64,000 bases of DNA, from assembly GCF_003111685.1 (NCBI RefSeq), contig NZ_CP022189.1:2186001-2250000 (forward strand), given 5' to 3'. The first letter of the stretch is position 1. The number at the start of each line of letters is the position of its first letter. Under the pieces are notes generated by a model. That model searched no databases, was not told where the DNA came from, and was given only the letters and a program-made list of their open reading frames with translations. The stretch is from Alloyangia pacifica (GTDB lineage Bacteria > Pseudomonadota > Alphaproteobacteria > Rhodobacterales > Rhodobacteraceae). Shown piece by piece: positions 27,793 through 36,272 of this stretch. Both the position numbers and the translations under genes were made by a program.

Positions 27793-29058
27793 TCAGGCGG
27801 CGTTGCTGTTGGCTGCCTTGCGGGGCGCGTTCGAGTTGCGGTCGATGAAGTCGAGTACCAGCGGCCGGATGTTGCTGCGCCAGCTGCGCCCGGCAAAGAT
27901 GCCGTAATGGCCCGCTCCCGGCTCGAGGTGACGGCCCTTCTTGCTGTCCGGCAGGCCGGTGCAGAGGTCGAGCGCGGCGACACATTGGCCCGGGGCCGAG
28001 ATGTCATCGTTGGCGCCCTCGACGGTCATCACCGCCACGTCAGTGATCTTGCCGATGTCGACCTTGTGCCCGTCCACGATAAAATTGTTCGAGGCAATCT
28101 CACCGTTCTTGAAGATCCGCTCGACGGTCGAGAGGTAGAACTCGGCGGTCATGTCCATCACCGCGAGATACTCGTCGTAGAAGCGGTTGTGCGCGTCGTA
28201 ATCCGAGGCCTCTCCACGGGTGACGCGGAGGATCTGCTCGGAGAACGCCTTGGAGTGACGCTCGGCGTTCATCGACATGAAGGAGGCGAGCTGCAGCAGC
28301 CCCGGGTAGACCGCCCTTCCGACGCCGGCGTACTTGTAGCCGACGCGTTGAATCATCGTCTCTTCGAGCTGCCCCATGGTCACGCGGTGGCCAAAATCGG
28401 TGACGTCGGTGGGCGTGGCATTGGGGTCGATCGGCCCGCCGATCAGCGTCATCGTGCGCGGCTGCGCGGCGGGCTCGAGTTCGGCGAGATAGGCGGTGGC
28501 CGCCAGCGTCAGCGGCGCCGGCTGGCAGACCGCGATCACGTTGGTGTCCGGCCCAAGCGCGCGCATGAAGTCCATCAGGTAGAGGGTGTAGTCCTCGATA
28601 TCGAACTTGCCCTCGGAGACCGGGATGTCGCGGGCGTTTTTCCAGTCGGTGACGTAGAGCTCGCAATCGGGCAGCAGCGAGACGGCCGTGGAGCGCAGCA
28701 GCGTCGCATAGTGGCCGGACATGGGCGCGACCAGCAGCACCTTGCGCTCCTTGGTCGGACGGCCGACCACTTCGAAATGCACCAGGTCGCCAAACGCCTT
28801 TTCGACCACGGTGGTCGGTTCGACGACGTGGTCGCGGCCATCGTTGCAGGTCACCGTGCGGATGCCCCAGTCGGGCTTGACCACCATGCGCTCGAAGGTG
28901 CGCTCGGTCACCTCGCCCCAGGCGGCCATCAAGCCGATCATCGGATTGGGGATTGCCGCGAAGGCCGGATAGGAAGCCATGGTCCGCGCGGTGGCCCCGA
29001 GCCACTGGTTGGTGTTCCGGAAGGTTTCCATCAGATCGTAGGTCGCCATTTGACGCAT
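27793..29058 (-). CDS. phaZ: Intracellular PHB depolymerase PhaZ
   Basis: A 421-residue intracellular poly(3-hydroxybutyrate) depolymerase that mobilises storage granules to 3-hydroxybutyrate. It has the alpha/beta-hydrolase fold of the short-chain i-PHB depolymerase family. The proposed catalytic cysteine lies in VIAVCQPAPLTLAA (near residue 177), and PGAGHYGIFAGRSWRSNI near the C-terminus carries the expected histidine. The start at 29058 has GGAGAC seven bases before it. It diverges from phaC across 161 bases, the usual Rhodobacteraceae arrangement. Confidence 0.94.
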   Translation of the reverse strand: MRQMATYDLMETFRNTNQWLGATARTMASYPAFAAIPNPMIGLMAAWGEVTERTFERMVVKPDWGIRTVTCNDGRDHVVEPTTVVEKAFGDLVHFEVVGRPTKERKVLLVAPMSGHYATLLRSTAVSLLPDCELYVTDWKNARDIPVSEGKFDIEDYTLYLMDFMRALGPDTNVIAVCQPAPLTLAATAYLAELEPAAQPRTMTLIGGPIDPNATPTDVTDFGHRVTMGQLEETMIQRVGYKYAGVGRAVYPGLLQLASFMSMNAERHSKAFSEQILRVTRGEASDYDAHNRFYDEYLAVMDMTAEFYLSTVERIFKNGEIASNNFIVDGHKVDIGKITDVAVMTVEGANDDISAPGQCVAALDLCTGLPDSKKGRHLEPGAGHYGIFAGRSWRSNIRPLVLDFIDRNSNAPRKAANSNAA

Positions 29059-29157
29059 GATGCGTGTCTCCTGAGATGCGGTCGCTCACAGCGTCCGGCC
29101 CTGCGCACCTCCCGTCACGCAATCACCGCCGATCCGGTCCCCGGACCAATTCGCCGC

Positions 29158-29186
29158 TTTGCCCCCCGCTCTGCCGCCGTTATTCT
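29158..29186 (+). promoter_or_regulatory. Candidate phaC promoter
   Basis: TTTGCC (29158-29163) and TATTCT (29181-29186) are separated by exactly 17 bases, giving a predicted start near 29193 and a 27-base leader to phaC with gagggg inside. The assignment rests on consensus match only. Confidence 0.45.
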
Positions 29187-29219
29187 GCAACATGCCGAAA
29201 GTAGAGGGGATTCGACCTT

Positions 29220-31016
29220 ATGACAACTACTCCGGGCACGGACGTCACGTCTGACCGCGCAAGACTCGAAGCAAACATTGAGAAGATCGAAGCCCTTTCT
29301 CAACGCCTGATGGAAGCAATTTCGCGACGTAAGCCGATCAATCCCGCGTTAAATGGCCCGGATCCGTTGCTCTACGGCAAGGCCGCGCAGGCCTACTGGA
29401 TGGAGTGGATGCAAAATCCGGCCAAGGTCTACGAGCAGCAGGTGTCCTACTGGGGCAAGGCGCTCAGCCATTACCTCGAGGCGCAGGCGGCCCTGGCCGG
29501 TGGCCAACTGACGCCGCCCGAGGATACCGGCCCCCGAGACAAGCGGTTCGCGAACCCGCTCTGGGACAATCACCCCTATTTCAACTTCATCAAGCAGCAG
29601 TACCTGATCTCCGCCGATGCGATCCACCGGTCGGTCGACGAGATCGACGATCTCGATCCCAAGGAAAAGAAGCGCCTGCGCTACTTCGCCCGGCAGATCG
29701 TCGACATGATGGCGCCGACCAACTTCTTCGCCACCAACCCCGATGCGCTGCAAAAGGCGCTCGAGACCGAGGGCGACAGCCTGGTGAAGGGGATGGAGAA
29801 CCTCGTCGCCGACCTCGAGGCCAACAACGGCGAGTTGGTGGTGCGTCTCGCCGACGAGAACGCCTTCAAGCTCGGCGAGAACATCGCCACCGCCGAGGGC
29901 GAGGTGGTCTACCGCAACCGCATGATGGAGCTGATCCAGTACAAGCCCACCACCGAGAAGGTGCGCGAGACCCCGATCGTGCTCTTCCCACCGTGGATCA
30001 ACAAGTACTACATCCTCGATCTCAAGCCGCAGAACAGCCTGATCAGGTATATCGTTGACCAAGGATACACGCTCTTCGTGGTGAGCTGGGTCAATGCCGA
30101 CGAGAGCTACAGCGACGTCGGCCTCGAGGAATACATCGAGGACGGGTTCTTGACCGCGATCCAGCAGGTCCGCGATATCTGCGGTGTCGCGCAGGTGAAT
30201 GCGGTGGGTTACTGCATCGCCGGCACGACGCTCGCGCTCACCCTTTCGCTGCTCAAGCAGCGGGGCGACAGCTCGGTGAAATCGGCGACCTTCTTTACCA
30301 CGCTCACCGATTTTTCCGATCAGGGCGAGTTCACCCCCTTCCTGCAAGACGATTTTGTCGATGGGATCGAGGCCGAGATCAACGCCAGCGGCATACTGAA
30401 GAGCTTCATCATGTCGCGCACCTTCTCGTTCCTGCGCTCGACGGACCTGATCTACACGCCGGCGATCCGCAGCTACATGATGGGCGAGACGCCCCCAGCG
30501 TTCGACCTGCTCTACTGGAACGGCGACGGCGCGAACCTGCCGGGCAAGATGACGGTCCAGTACCTGCGCGGGCTCTGCCAGCAGAACCTCTTCTCTCGCG
30601 GCGACTTCGAGATCCTCGGGCACAGGCTCGACATCACCGACGTGGACGTCCCCCTGATGTCGATCGCCGCCGAGGGCGACCACATCGCCGCCTGGAAGGA
30701 CTGCTATCGCGGCGTGCAGAAGATGGGCTCGCGGTCGAAGACCTTCGTGCTGTCGGAATCGGGCCATATCGCCGGCATCGTGAACCCGCCGAGCAAGAAC
30801 AAGTACGGCCATTACCTGAACCCCGACCTCAAGCTCTCGGCCGAGGATTGGCAGGCCGGCGCGGCCTTCCACGAAAAGCAATCGTGGTGGCCGGTCTGGG
30901 AGGCCTGGCTGCGCAAACGCTCGGGCAAACTGGTCCCTGCCCGCGCCCCTGGCGATTCGGCGCATCCCGCGCTCTGCCCCGCCCCCGGCGAATACGTGCG
31001 GGTAAAGGCCGCATAA
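29220..31016 (+). CDS. phaC: Class I poly(3-hydroxyalkanoate) synthase
   Basis: A 598-residue PHA synthase that polymerises (R)-3-hydroxyacyl-CoA (chiefly 3-hydroxybutyryl-CoA) at the granule surface. The N-terminal domain (about residues 1-240) precedes an alpha/beta-hydrolase core. The lipase-like box with the catalytic cysteine is GYCIAG. The catalytic aspartate is in AAEGDHIAAW and the histidine in SGHIAGIVNPP. Length fits class I enzymes, and no phaE or phaR-type class III/IV partner is needed. It diverges from phaZ; the phasin gene follows 144 bases later with its own promoter. Confidence 0.96.
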   Translation: MTTTPGTDVTSDRARLEANIEKIEALSQRLMEAISRRKPINPALNGPDPLLYGKAAQAYWMEWMQNPAKVYEQQVSYWGKALSHYLEAQAALAGGQLTPPEDTGPRDKRFANPLWDNHPYFNFIKQQYLISADAIHRSVDEIDDLDPKEKKRLRYFARQIVDMMAPTNFFATNPDALQKALETEGDSLVKGMENLVADLEANNGELVVRLADENAFKLGENIATAEGEVVYRNRMMELIQYKPTTEKVRETPIVLFPPWINKYYILDLKPQNSLIRYIVDQGYTLFVVSWVNADESYSDVGLEEYIEDGFLTAIQQVRDICGVAQVNAVGYCIAGTTLALTLSLLKQRGDSSVKSATFFTTLTDFSDQGEFTPFLQDDFVDGIEAEINASGILKSFIMSRTFSFLRSTDLIYTPAIRSYMMGETPPAFDLLYWNGDGANLPGKMTVQYLRGLCQQNLFSRGDFEILGHRLDITDVDVPLMSIAAEGDHIAAWKDCYRGVQKMGSRSKTFVLSESGHIAGIVNPPSKNKYGHYLNPDLKLSAEDWQAGAAFHEKQSWWPVWEAWLRKRSGKLVPARAPGDSAHPALCPAPGEYVRVKAA

Positions 31017-31047
31017 CCTTGCGTCAATTCAGGACGTTGCACGATTC

Positions 31048-31099
31048 TTGCTGCGCTGCGGCAAAAAACCTTGAAATGCTGCACTGCAGCATTCATATT
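31048..31099 (+). promoter_or_regulatory. phaP promoter with PhaR-type TGC-rich operators
   Basis: A perfect palindrome, AATGCTGCA-C-TGCAGCATT (31075-31093), overlaps a promoter whose -35 is TTGAAA (31071-31076) and -10 CATATT (31094-31099), with a 17-base spacer. An imperfect TGC-rich palindrome (31048-31064) lies upstream. TGC-rich sites of this kind bind the PHA-responsive repressor PhaR at phasin promoters. Blocking RNA polymerase is the obvious mode. Confidence 0.7.
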
Positions 31100-31160
31100 G
31101 TGTGTAGCCGATAGACAAAGCGCGGGGTGGGCCCGCCAGGCTGAATACGGGAATTTAAGG

Positions 31161-31613
31161 ATGGCTAAGACTCAAGACTTCACCGCCATGATGAAGGACA
31201 TGATGGGCGCGTTCCCCGTGGACACCAAGGCCATGGACGAAGCCTTCAAGACTTCTGCAACGCTGAACGAGAAACTCTCGGCGGTTGCGCTCGAAGCGGC
31301 CGGAAAGTCCACCGAGATCTCCGCCAAGTGGACCAAAGAAACGCTGGCGAAACTCTCCGACATGTCCAAGGTCAAGAAAGAGCCGGCCGACTATGCCAAG
31401 GCAATGACCGATTTCGCATCGGCGCAGGCCGAGGTCGCTGCCGAGAACATGGCCGCCTTCGCAGAGATCGCGAAGAAAGTGCAGATGGACACCGTCGAGC
31501 TGATGATGGCCGCTGGCAAGGACTTCTCCGAGGATGCCTCCGCGGCGGTCAAGAAGGCCACCGACGACATGACGGCAGCTGCCAAGAAGACCACCACGGC
31601 CGCAGCGAAATAA
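31161..31613 (+). CDS. phaP: Phasin (PHB granule-associated protein)
   Basis: A 150-residue phasin, a small amphipathic helical protein that coats polyhydroxybutyrate granules and controls their size and number. It is almost wholly alpha-helical, with Ala- and Lys-rich heptad-like segments (AFKTSATLNEKLSAVALEAAGK, FASAQAEVAAENMAAFAEIAKKV), and ends in a Lys/Ala/Thr tail (AAAKKTTTAAAK). It lies directly after phaC behind a TGC-rich operator and is followed by a strong terminator. The ATG at 31161 abuts aagg; an upstream in-frame start at 31071 would lie inside the operator region. Confidence 0.92.
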   Translation: MAKTQDFTAMMKDMMGAFPVDTKAMDEAFKTSATLNEKLSAVALEAAGKSTEISAKWTKETLAKLSDMSKVKKEPADYAKAMTDFASAQAEVAAENMAAFAEIAKKVQMDTVELMMAAGKDFSEDASAAVKKATDDMTAAAKKTTTAAAK

Positions 31614-31693
31614 GACGGATTTCGCCCCGGCCTCCCCGGGGCGAGCCGCTGTTGCGCCTTTCCTCTCCTCCCATGTATCCGGCGCAATGCGTG

Positions 31694-31722
31694 GGGCGGG
31701 CTCATCAGAGCCCGCCCTTTTT
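31694..31722 (+). terminator. Terminator after phaP
   Basis: gggcgggctc-atca-gagcccgccc followed by tttttc is a textbook factor-independent terminator. It isolates phaP from the convergent scoBA genes. A second GC hairpin (cgccccgg / ccggggcg) lies about 60 bases upstream. Confidence 0.88.
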
Positions 31723-31753
31723 CTGTGCCGCGCCCGGATCCGCAGAGGACGCC

Positions 31754-31784
31754 AAAGAAAAACGCGGCCCCGGGGGGCCGCGTT
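31754..31784 (-). terminator. Terminator after scoB
   Basis: On the minus strand, aacgcggcccc / ggggccgcgtt forms a stem followed by tttctttgg. It lies about 25 bases past the scoB stop. Confidence 0.82.
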
Positions 31785-31808
31785 CGGATCAGGCACTGGG
31801 ACCGCGCC

Positions 31809-32435
31809 TCAGTCGACGATGGTCGCCTCGGTTGCCGCGCGCAGCTCGTCCTCGGTGACGCCCTCGGCAGTTTCGACGATCTTCAGACCGCCCTCGACCA
31901 CGTCCAGCACGCCCAGGTTGGTGATGATCCGGTCAACCACGCCCTTGCCGGTCAGCGGCAGGGTGCATTCCTTGAGCAGCTTGCTCTCGCCGTGCTTGTT
32001 GGTGTGGTCCATGACGACGATGACGCGGCCGACGCCCGCCACCAGATCCATGGCGCCGCCCATGCCCTTGACCAGCTTGCCCGGAATCATCCAATTTGCC
32101 AGGTCACCGTTCTCGGCCACCTCCATGGCGCCGAGGATGGCCGCCGCGATCTTGCCGCCGCGGATCATCGCAAAGGACATGGAGCTGTCGAAATAAGAGG
32201 TCTTGGGCAGCTCGGTGATGGTCTGCTTGCCGGCGTTGATGAGGTCCGGATCCTCTTCGCCCTCATAGGGGAAGGGGCCCATCCCCAGCATGCCGTTCTC
32301 GGACTGCAGCGTGATCTCCTTGTCGCCCACGTAGTTGGCGACAAGCGTCGGGATGCCGATCCCGAGGTTCACATACATGCCGTCTTCGAGTTCCTCGGCC
32401 GCACGCGCGGCCATCTGGTTACGATCCCAGGGCAT
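31809..32435 (-). CDS. scoB: 3-oxoacid CoA-transferase subunit B
   Basis: Beta subunit (208 residues) of succinyl-CoA:3-ketoacid CoA-transferase, which activates acetoacetate to acetoacetyl-CoA using succinyl-CoA. The catalytic glutamate lies in QSENGMLG (near residue 46), and GIGIPTLVANY precedes it. It overlaps scoA by one base (TAATG). Together with PhaZ it would let carbon from stored PHB, via 3-hydroxybutyrate and acetoacetate, re-enter central metabolism. Confidence 0.94.
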   Translation of the reverse strand: MPWDRNQMAARAAEELEDGMYVNLGIGIPTLVANYVGDKEITLQSENGMLGMGPFPYEGEEDPDLINAGKQTITELPKTSYFDSSMSFAMIRGGKIAAAILGAMEVAENGDLANWMIPGKLVKGMGGAMDLVAGVGRVIVVMDHTNKHGESKLLKECTLPLTGKGVVDRIITNLGVLDVVEGGLKIVETAEGVTEDELRAATEATIVD

Positions 32436-33139
32436 TACACGTCCTCCCGCTTGCGCACGGTGCGCTGTTCGATCCGCTTCTCATGCTCGCCCTGGATGAT
32501 GCGATGCACGAAGATGCCCGGCAGGTGAATGTGATCCGGGTCAAGCTCGCCCGGCTGCACGATCTCCTCGACCTCCATGACGCAGACCTTGCCGCACATG
32601 GCCGCCGGCGGGTTGAAGTTGCGCGCCGTCTTGCGGAACACGCAGTTGCCGGTGGTATCGGCCTTCCATGCCTTGACGATGGAAAGGTCGGCAAAAATGC
32701 CCTCTTCGAGCACGTATTCCTCGCCGCCGAAGACCTTGGTCTCCTTGCCCTCGGCCACCACGGTGCCGACACCGGTCTTGGTGTAGAAGCCCGGGATGCC
32801 CGCGCCGGCGGCGCGCATACGCTCGGCGAGCGTGCCCTGCGGGTTGAACTCGAGCTCGAGCTCGCCCGACAGGTACTGGCGCATGAACTCGGCGTTCTCG
32901 CCCACGTAGGAGCTCATCATCTTCTTGATCTGCTTGGTGTCGAGCAGCTTGCCAAGGCCGAAGCCGTCGACGCCGCAGTTGTTCGACGCGATCGTCAGAT
33001 CCTTGACGCCGCTCTCGACCATGGCGTCGATCAGCAGCTCGGGGATGCCGCAAAGGCCAAAGCCGCCCGCCGCGATGGTCATCCCGTCGAAGAGCAGCCC
33101 GTCCAGCGCCTCTGCGGCGGAGCCGTAAACTTTCTTCAT
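32435..33139 (-). CDS. scoA: 3-oxoacid CoA-transferase subunit A
   Basis: Alpha subunit (234 residues) of the acetoacetate:succinyl-CoA transferase. The glycine-rich CoA-binding motif [10 protein letters not shown] (about residues 25-34) and [12 protein letters not shown] are family hallmarks. The start at 33139 has gggagga before it; the longer frame to 33367 has no support. Two 9-base motifs identical to arms in the phaP promoter lie 110-140 bases upstream, which suggests shared control with the PHA genes. Confidence 0.94.
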   Translation of the reverse strand: MKKVYGSAAEALDGLLFDGMTIAAGGFGLCGIPELLIDAMVESGVKDLTIASNNCGVDGFGLGKLLDTKQIKKMMSSYVGENAEFMRQYLSGELELEFNPQGTLAERMRAAGAGIPGFYTKTGVGTVVAEGKETKVFGGEEYVLEEGIFADLSIVKAWKADTTGNCVFRKTARNFNPPAAMCGKVCVMEVEEIVQPGELDPDHIHLPGIFVHRIIQGEHEKRIEQRTVRKREDV

Positions 33140-33248
33140 TCCGTCCTCCCGAAAGAAAGAGTCTGCGAGACTTGTCACCCGCGGGACCCGCAGAGTCAAC
33201 GAAGCCTCCCCCGCCGTTCGCGGGGTTCGCGCCAAGTCACTTTCGCAT

Positions 33249-33279
33249 GCGCAGCAAACTGGCGCCGCGATGCAGCATT
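33249..33279 (-). promoter_or_regulatory. TGC-rich motifs shared with phaP promoter
   Basis: On the minus strand AATGCTGCA (33279-33271) and TTGCTGCGC (33257-33249) occur upstream of scoA. Both 9-mers are exact copies of half-sites in the phaP control region (31075-31083 and 31048-31056). They are candidate half-sites for the same PHA-responsive regulator. Confidence 0.45.
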
Positions 33280-33421
33280 CCCAAGATTGGCGCGCAAGGG
33301 CAAGCCCTTTTCTTCTAGGCGGAAATGTCCCCGTCCGGGGCGCAGGGGCGCAACGCCGGACGTGCAACGGCCCGCGCCAACGGGGGCGCGGGCCGATCCG
33401 CCGTGCGTAATCTGGGCGCGC

Positions 33422-36118
33422 TCAGTCGTCGCCCGCTTTCGCCGCAGTCTTCTTCGCCGGCGTCTTCTTCGCGGTTGTCTTTTTCGCCGTGGTCTTCTTG
33501 GTGGTCGTCTTCTTCGCCGCAGCCTTTTTCGGGGCGGCTTTCTTCTTTCCGGACTTCGCGGCCTTCTCGGCGATCCACTCGAGCGCCTGTTCCATGGTGA
33601 CGCTCTCGGGGTCCGTATCCTTGGGCAGGGTGGCGTTCACCTTTTCCCATTTCACGTAAGGCCCGTAGCGCCCGTCGAAGATGGCAATCTTGCCGCCGTC
33701 CGGGTGATCGCCCAGCTCTTTCAGCGCCTTGGCCGCCGCACGGCCGCGCCCGCCGGGGTTGGCGCGCTTCTCGGCCAGCATCTCGACCGCGCGGTTCATG
33801 CCGATCTCGAAGACATCCGCCGGGTCCTTGAGGTTGACGTAGGTCGGCTTCGCGTCGTCGGGCAGCTGGTGCATGATGTAGGGGCCGAAGCGCCCGAAGT
33901 TGCTCGACACCGTGCCGCCCTCGGGGTGCTCGCCCACTTCGCGCGGCAGCGAGAGCAGCACAAGCGCCTTCTCCAACGTCATCTCGTCCTTGGACCAGCC
34001 GCGCGGCAGCGAGGCCCGCGGCGGCTTCTTGTTCTCGGGGGTCGGCTCGCCGCGCTGCACGTAGGGGCCGAAGCGCCCGGCCTTGAGCCAGATCTCGTCA
34101 CCCTGATCCTCGCCAAGCAGCCGCTCGTCGCCCTCGGCCCCCTCGCCCGCGATCGGGCGGGTGTAGGTGCATTCGGGGTAGTTGCCGCAGCCGACGAAGC
34201 CGCCGGTGCGCGAGGTCTTGAGGTGCAGCTGGCCGGTGCCGCACTTGGGGCAGACGCGCGGGTCGGAGCCGTCCTCGCGCGGCGGGTAGAGCTGCGGCGC
34301 CAGCGCATCGTCGAGCACGTCCAGCACCTCGGAGATCCGCAGCTCGGAGGTCTCGGAAATCGCCGCCGAGAAGTCGCGCCAGAACTTGCCCAGCAGTGCC
34401 TTCCAGTCCATCTCGCCCGCCGAGACCTCGTCGAGCTCGTTCTCGAGCTCGGCGGTGAACTCGTAGCCCACGTACTTGCGGAAGAAGTTGAGCAGGAAGA
34501 TCGTGACGATCCGGCCCTTGTCCTCGGGGATCAGGCGGTTCTGCTCTTTCTTGACGTATTCGCGGTCCTGGATGGTGGTGATCACCGACGCATAGGTCGA
34601 CGGCCGCCCGATGCCGAGCTCCTCCATCCGCTTGACCAGCGTCGCCTCGGTGTAGCGCGGCGGCGGCTGGGTAAAGCTCTGAGTGCCCAGCACGGCACTG
34701 TTGTCCGACAGGATCGACGACACGCCGGAGGCGGCGGTGGCGCGTTCGGCCGCCTTCTCGTGCTGCGCCTTGAGGCCCGACTTGGCAAAAGCAGCATTCT
34801 CGCCCTGCATGATCTGCGGGAGGCGATTGTCGTCGTCATCCGCGACATCATCGCGGCCCTCTTCGTAGATCTTCAGGAAGCCGTCGAAGACGATGACCTG
34901 GCCGGTGGCGCGCAGGCCGACCTGCTGGTCGTCCGAGCCGATCTCGACCGTGGTGCGCTCGAGCTTCGCGGCCTCCATCTGGCAGGCGAGCGTGCGCTTC
35001 CAGATCAGGTCGTAGAGCTTGCGCTGGTCGTCCTCGCGCAGCTTCAGATCGCCCGCGTCCTTCGTCATGTCGGTCGGGCGGATGCACTCGTGCGCTTCCT
35101 GCGCGTTCTTGGCCTTGTTCTTGTAGATGCGCGGGCTGCCCGGCACGTAGTCCTTGCCGAAGCGGTCGGCGATGGCTTCGCGGCAGGCGGTGACCGCCTC
35201 GGGGGCCATGTCGATGCCGTCGGTCCGCATGTAGGTGATGTGCCCCGCCTCGTAGAGCCGCTGCGCCGCGTTCATGCAGGCGCGCGCACCCATGCCGAAC
35301 TTGCGGCTCGCCTCCTGCTGCAGGGTCGAGGTCATGAAGGGCGCCGAGGGGTTGCGCGTGCTGGGCCGCGCCTCGACCGAGAGGATCTTCAGCGCGCGCT
35401 TGGCCACGGCCTGAACCGCCATCTCGGCCTGGGTGGCGTTCTCGAGATCGTAGCGGTCGAGCTTCTTGCCGGCGAGCGTGGTTAGCCGGGCCTCGAATTC
35501 CTGCCCGCGCGGCGTCGAGAGCAGCGCCTTGACCTGCCAGTATTCGCGCGGGTTGAACGCCTCGATCTCCATCTCGCGCTCGACGATGAGCCGCAGGCAG
35601 ACCGATTGCACCCGGCCCGCCGAGCGCGCGCCCGGCAGCTTGCGCCAGAGCACCGGCGAGAGGTTGAAGCCGACGAGGTAGTCGAGTGCCCGGCGGGCGA
35701 GATAGGCCTCGACCAGTGGCGCGTCGATCTCGCGCGGGTTCTGCATCGCCTCGGTGACGGCGGCCTTTGTGATCGCGTTGAAGGTCACCCGGCTCACGGC
35801 CGTGTCCTTCTTGATCGAGCGGCGCTTGGTCAGCGCCTCCTTCAGGTGCCATGAGATTGCCTCGCCCTCGCGATCGGGGTCGGTCGCGAGAATGAGCGCG
35901 TTGTCGTTTTTCAGCGCTTCGGCGATGGCGGCGACGTGCTTGCGCGAGTCGCTGCCGATCTCCCAGGTCATGTCGAAGTCGTGCTCCGTGTCGACCGATC
36001 CATCCTTGGCCGGCAGGTCGCGCACGTGACCGTAGGAGGCGAGCACCGTGTAGTCGGATCCCAGATACTTGTTGATTGTCTTGGCCTTGGCCGGGGATTC
36101 GACGACGACGACGGGCAT
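33422..36118 (-). CDS. topA: DNA topoisomerase I
   Basis: Type IA topoisomerase (898 residues) that relaxes negative supercoils. An N-terminal TOPRIM domain (VVVVESPAKAKTINKYL; ATDPDREGEAISWHL with the acidic DPD) comes first. The catalytic tyrosine lies in HITYMRTDG (near residue 297), where most homologues have YMRTDS. One C4 zinc ribbon (CPKCGTGQLHL ... GCGNYPEC) and several TopA C-terminal repeats (GRFGPY ...) follow. It ends in a 40-residue Lys/Ala/Thr/Pro repeat tail typical of alphaproteobacterial TopA and probably DNA-binding. Confidence 0.97.
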   Translation of the reverse strand: MPVVVVESPAKAKTINKYLGSDYTVLASYGHVRDLPAKDGSVDTEHDFDMTWEIGSDSRKHVAAIAEALKNDNALILATDPDREGEAISWHLKEALTKRRSIKKDTAVSRVTFNAITKAAVTEAMQNPREIDAPLVEAYLARRALDYLVGFNLSPVLWRKLPGARSAGRVQSVCLRLIVEREMEIEAFNPREYWQVKALLSTPRGQEFEARLTTLAGKKLDRYDLENATQAEMAVQAVAKRALKILSVEARPSTRNPSAPFMTSTLQQEASRKFGMGARACMNAAQRLYEAGHITYMRTDGIDMAPEAVTACREAIADRFGKDYVPGSPRIYKNKAKNAQEAHECIRPTDMTKDAGDLKLREDDQRKLYDLIWKRTLACQMEAAKLERTTVEIGSDDQQVGLRATGQVIVFDGFLKIYEEGRDDVADDDDNRLPQIMQGENAAFAKSGLKAQHEKAAERATAASGVSSILSDNSAVLGTQSFTQPPPRYTEATLVKRMEELGIGRPSTYASVITTIQDREYVKKEQNRLIPEDKGRIVTIFLLNFFRKYVGYEFTAELENELDEVSAGEMDWKALLGKFWRDFSAAISETSELRISEVLDVLDDALAPQLYPPREDGSDPRVCPKCGTGQLHLKTSRTGGFVGCGNYPECTYTRPIAGEGAEGDERLLGEDQGDEIWLKAGRFGPYVQRGEPTPENKKPPRASLPRGWSKDEMTLEKALVLLSLPREVGEHPEGGTVSSNFGRFGPYIMHQLPDDAKPTYVNLKDPADVFEIGMNRAVEMLAEKRANPGGRGRAAAKALKELGDHPDGGKIAIFDGRYGPYVKWEKVNATLPKDTDPESVTMEQALEWIAEKAAKSGKKKAAPKKAAAKKTTTKKTTAKKTTAKKTPAKKTAAKAGDD

Positions 36119-36180
36119 TAATGAGACCTCATTGCAACGCTGTGCTCAAAACGGCTTGCCTGCCGCTATGGCGGCGCAAC

Positions 36181-36217
36181 ATGTGGGACGCAAGGGGGAA
36201 ATGTCAATGTGGGACGC
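36181..36217. repeat. Direct repeat ATGTGGGACGC upstream of topA
   Basis: An 11-base sequence occurs at 36181-36191 and again at 36207-36217, 26 bases apart, in the 154-base gap between the topA start and the dprA stop. It could be a regulator site for topA; no known motif is recognised. Confidence 0.5.
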
Positions 36218-36272
36218 TCGCGGGCCCCTTGCAACAAAGGAAGATTGCCGCGATCTGGCGCGGAACCCGGGA

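Noticed and set aside
32483..35485. 1000-codon open frame on the plus strand
   Set aside because: It lies antisense to scoA and topA, both certain genes. Very high third-position GC keeps the reverse frame open; the translation is His/Arg/Leu-rich shadow sequence.
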